64,000 nt of DNA from Chromobotia macracanthus. Its lineage: Eukaryota; Chordata; Actinopteri; Cypriniformes; Botiidae. The translations under genes and the position numbers were made by a program. The notes beneath the pieces were generated by a model. The model was given only the letters and a program-made list of their open reading frames with translations. It ran no database searches and was not told the origin of the DNA. The stretch is from positions 1,417,501 to 1,481,500 of the forward strand of contig JAZGTH010000066.1 of the NCBI GenBank assembly GCA_036877525.1, in the 5' to 3' direction. Shown in pieces: positions 62,309 to 64,000 of this stretch. Within the stretch, counting starts at the first letter, position 1. Each line of letters starts with the position of its first letter.

Positions 62309-62445
62309 CTCTCTCTTTGTATAGGTTGCCATCAAGTCTATCAGGAAGGAGAAGATAAAAGATGAACAGGATATGATTCACATTCGGCGAGAGATCGAGA
62401 TCATGTCGTCTCTTCGCCACCCACATATCATCTCCATATATGAAG
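57541..62445 (+). CDS. nuak1: NUAK family kinase 1 (first two coding exons, runs off window)
   Basis: AMPK-related Ser/Thr kinase, activated by LKB1 and acting on myosin phosphatase, cell adhesion and axon branching. Exons 57541-57750 and 62325-62445 join in frame at 4.6-kb spacing and end in phase 1 at 62445; the remaining exons lie right of the window. The start METLKMEAGKRSG has a good context (gtgATGg). HHHKHNLKHRYELLETLG is the family signature. LGRGTYGKVKKA is the glycine-rich P-loop, AIKSIRKEKIKDEQDM holds the ATP-anchoring lysine, and RREIEIMSSLRHPHIISIYE holds the alpha-C glutamate. HIISIYE and DQDM-type wording fit NUAK1 better than NUAK2. The 3' part cannot be checked. Confidence 0.88.
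57821..57970 (+). mobile_element. tRNA-derived SINE-like fragment
   Basis: TGTGGCTTACAATCTGGAAACTTGAAGGTTTGAACCATG resembles a tRNA B-box half. It is followed by ACCATTGTGCTCTTGAGCAGGACACTTAACC, close to the ...TTGAGCAAGGCACTTAAC body common to teleost SINEs. It lies in nuak1 intron 1. Confidence 0.55.
60520..60605. repeat. GTTGCYA-type short repeat
   Basis: Reiterated GTTGCCAGG/GTTGCTATGG/GTTGCTAAGG words. The complementary motif (TTAGCAACC) occurs near 6198 and 28411, so this is a dispersed simple family. Confidence 0.45.
61125..61320. repeat. MITE-like fragment related to the 12.2-kb element
   Basis: GGTTGTAAGAACATTTTCCTAATGTTTCCATTCAGTAAC and later TTATAAGAACTGCATTCAAAC and AAATGTTCCACAACTTAGG reproduce, on the opposite strand, the vocabulary of 12206-12525. 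Confidence 0.5.
61655..61742. repeat. GGTTCTT-type MITE fragment
   Basis: TTAAAGGTTCTTGATGGAACC, AAAATGGTTCTTCTGTGG and CGTTATTTTTCAGAGTGT resemble half of the palindromic element at 38397-38519. Confidence 0.5.
61995..62165 (+). mobile_element. tRNA-derived SINE-like fragment
   Basis: GCTGTGGCCAAGTGGTTAGCACACGTGCT matches a tRNA A-box region and AGCTTGAGTCTAACTTGCA a decayed B-box, followed by a CT-rich tail (CTTCCCACTCCTATCCTC). No cloverleaf anticodon arm can be assigned, so it is not called a tRNA gene. Confidence 0.45.
62247..62307. repeat. (CT)n tract before nuak1 exon 2
   Basis: CT tract ending 17 bases before the acceptor at 62323-62324, so it forms part of the polypyrimidine tract of nuak1 exon 2. 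Confidence 0.9.
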
Positions 62446-63670
62446 GTATTTGTCCATCCACCCATCCATTCATCTGTAGACAGAGAGCTTCCAGAAGAAT
62501 CCAGGTTCTTCTAAATTAGTTTGAATGAATCAGATCATTCTTATCAATTATTTATTAGTCAAATTCAGTTAAAATTTGGTCTGAGCTTTTCCTTCTCAGC
62601 TCCCATTTGGCCTGTTAATATCTCCGGTGAAACCCTGTGTTGATGATTTCTGAGGGTTTCTTCAGTTCTTCTGAAGTTTCTCAGTAGGCCTGGCATGCTG
62701 TCAGTGTGCTGACTCTGTGGTTTTACGCTCAAAGTCCATCTGGGCTCGCAGTTTATTTTTGAGGAGTTGTTGTATTCGTTTTTGTTTAAAGTCACGACTC
62801 CGTCTGTGTTGTGGTTGGCCCAGCTCAGAGATGGAAAACCTTTTAAAGGATCCTCTGGAGATACAAACTTTACACGTGTCTCTGGGGACTCATTTATTCT
62901 CATTTCTGTGTGTCTGGATTTGTGTTTCGTGTGTTTGTAGTGTCAGGAGTTTCTGTTTTACTTTTGTCTGTTAAATGTAAATTGTTTTCATGGTCCTGTG
63001 TCAGTGTTTAGCTGCATCGAGGAACATTTTATTTTGTTGCTCATTGGTTGGTTTTCCAAATCTCAGGAGAGCTCACAGTTATGTTTTAAGTCTCAGTGTT
63101 GTCTCAGATGTTTCTCCTAAAAGTCAACATGAAGAATAATGAAGCAAATTAGAAAATTTGTAACAGTATAGAGTGGAGAGCTGTAACACTGATAGCTAGT
63201 ATAGCTCAGCAAATTTGAGCACCGTTTGGTCAAGATCTTCTCTGAAGTTCTAGAGGAAACACATGGGAGAAGTTCTTGTAGCCCAGCTGGTAAAGCATGT
63301 GTCTCCCACGAAAACTGATTAAAATATACCTTGAAAACAATGAACTTTAGAACTGTCTTCCAAAATACTGAAATGTAGATAACAGAGGAATTATTCTCAA
63401 GAGAAACAGGAGACTTAAGCAAAGGTAAAGGAAAAAATTGATTATTAATATTAAATGATATTATTGATTGATTGTTTTCTTTGGGAGATCCTAACGAACA
63501 ACTACTGTCAGGTTGAGAAATATTGCATATTTAAAAGGATTATTCAAACTTTAATGTGTCAGAAGTGTTGAAACATTATGACAGCCAGTGTCAGGCCTGA
63601 AGATTTTCTCACAGCTCTGAAGTTCTCTCACTCCCTGCTGTGCTGTGGAAAGCAGTGGTGACCAGCACAG
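62446..63670 (+). other. nuak1: nuak1 intron 2 (partial)
   Basis: No coding exon recognised. A tRNA-like word (TAGCCCAGCTGGTAAAGCAT, about 63279-63298) is probably a truncated SINE head. Confidence 0.6.
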
Positions 63671-63673
63671 ATT

Positions 63674-64000
<327 letters not shown>

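Overview
The window is vertebrate nuclear DNA, most likely from a teleost fish and possibly a cyprinid. Every recognisable gene is split by GT-AG introns. The proteins are vertebrate-type. Microsatellites ((TG)n, (GA)n, (CT)n), minisatellites, MITE-like palindromes and tRNA-derived SINE-like pieces are abundant. The species is an inference. Exon limits were assigned by reading conserved protein sequence against splice sites and checking that intron phases agree from exon to exon; no search was run.

Layout from left to right: an unrecognised candidate 5' exon (about 1.4-1.7 kb); ap3b2 (+, 6.05-19.12 kb, first coding exon not found); a 1.8-kb 17-bp minisatellite; cpeb1 (+, 22.8-27.7 kb); an SV2/SVOP-like major facilitator gene (-, 29.28-33.07 kb, first exon not found, with an apparent one-base frameshift); a second minisatellite (33.5-34.5 kb); snx1 (+, 35.2-42.0 kb); snx22 (+, 44.6-49.0 kb); ppib (-, 49.7-51.2 kb); a depdc7-like gene (-, 52.0-54.8 kb); and the first two coding exons of nuak1 (+, 57.5 kb onward, running off the right edge). 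The window ends in a long (CT)n tract.

From general knowledge, AP3B2-CPEB1 are neighbours on human 15q25.2 and PPIB-SNX22-SNX1 on human 15q22.3. The window therefore appears to join two pieces of ancestral chromosome-15-type synteny, with depdc7-like and nuak1 genes added. Several products act in membrane traffic: AP-3 coat (ap3b2), endosomal sorting (snx1), PI3P binding (snx22) and a synaptic-vesicle-type transporter. The genes are independent units with their own CpG-rich 5' ends, not an operon.

I found no new multi-gene system. The most useful leads are a possible 15-nt microexon in ap3b2, a homopolymer frameshift in the SV2-like gene, an N-terminal exon of snx1 rich in acidic D-[ILV]-F motifs, a changed LDSR phosphorylation motif in cpeb1, abutting poly(A) signals of cpeb1 and the SV2-like gene, and two minisatellites 12 kb apart that share a 10-bp core in opposite orientation.
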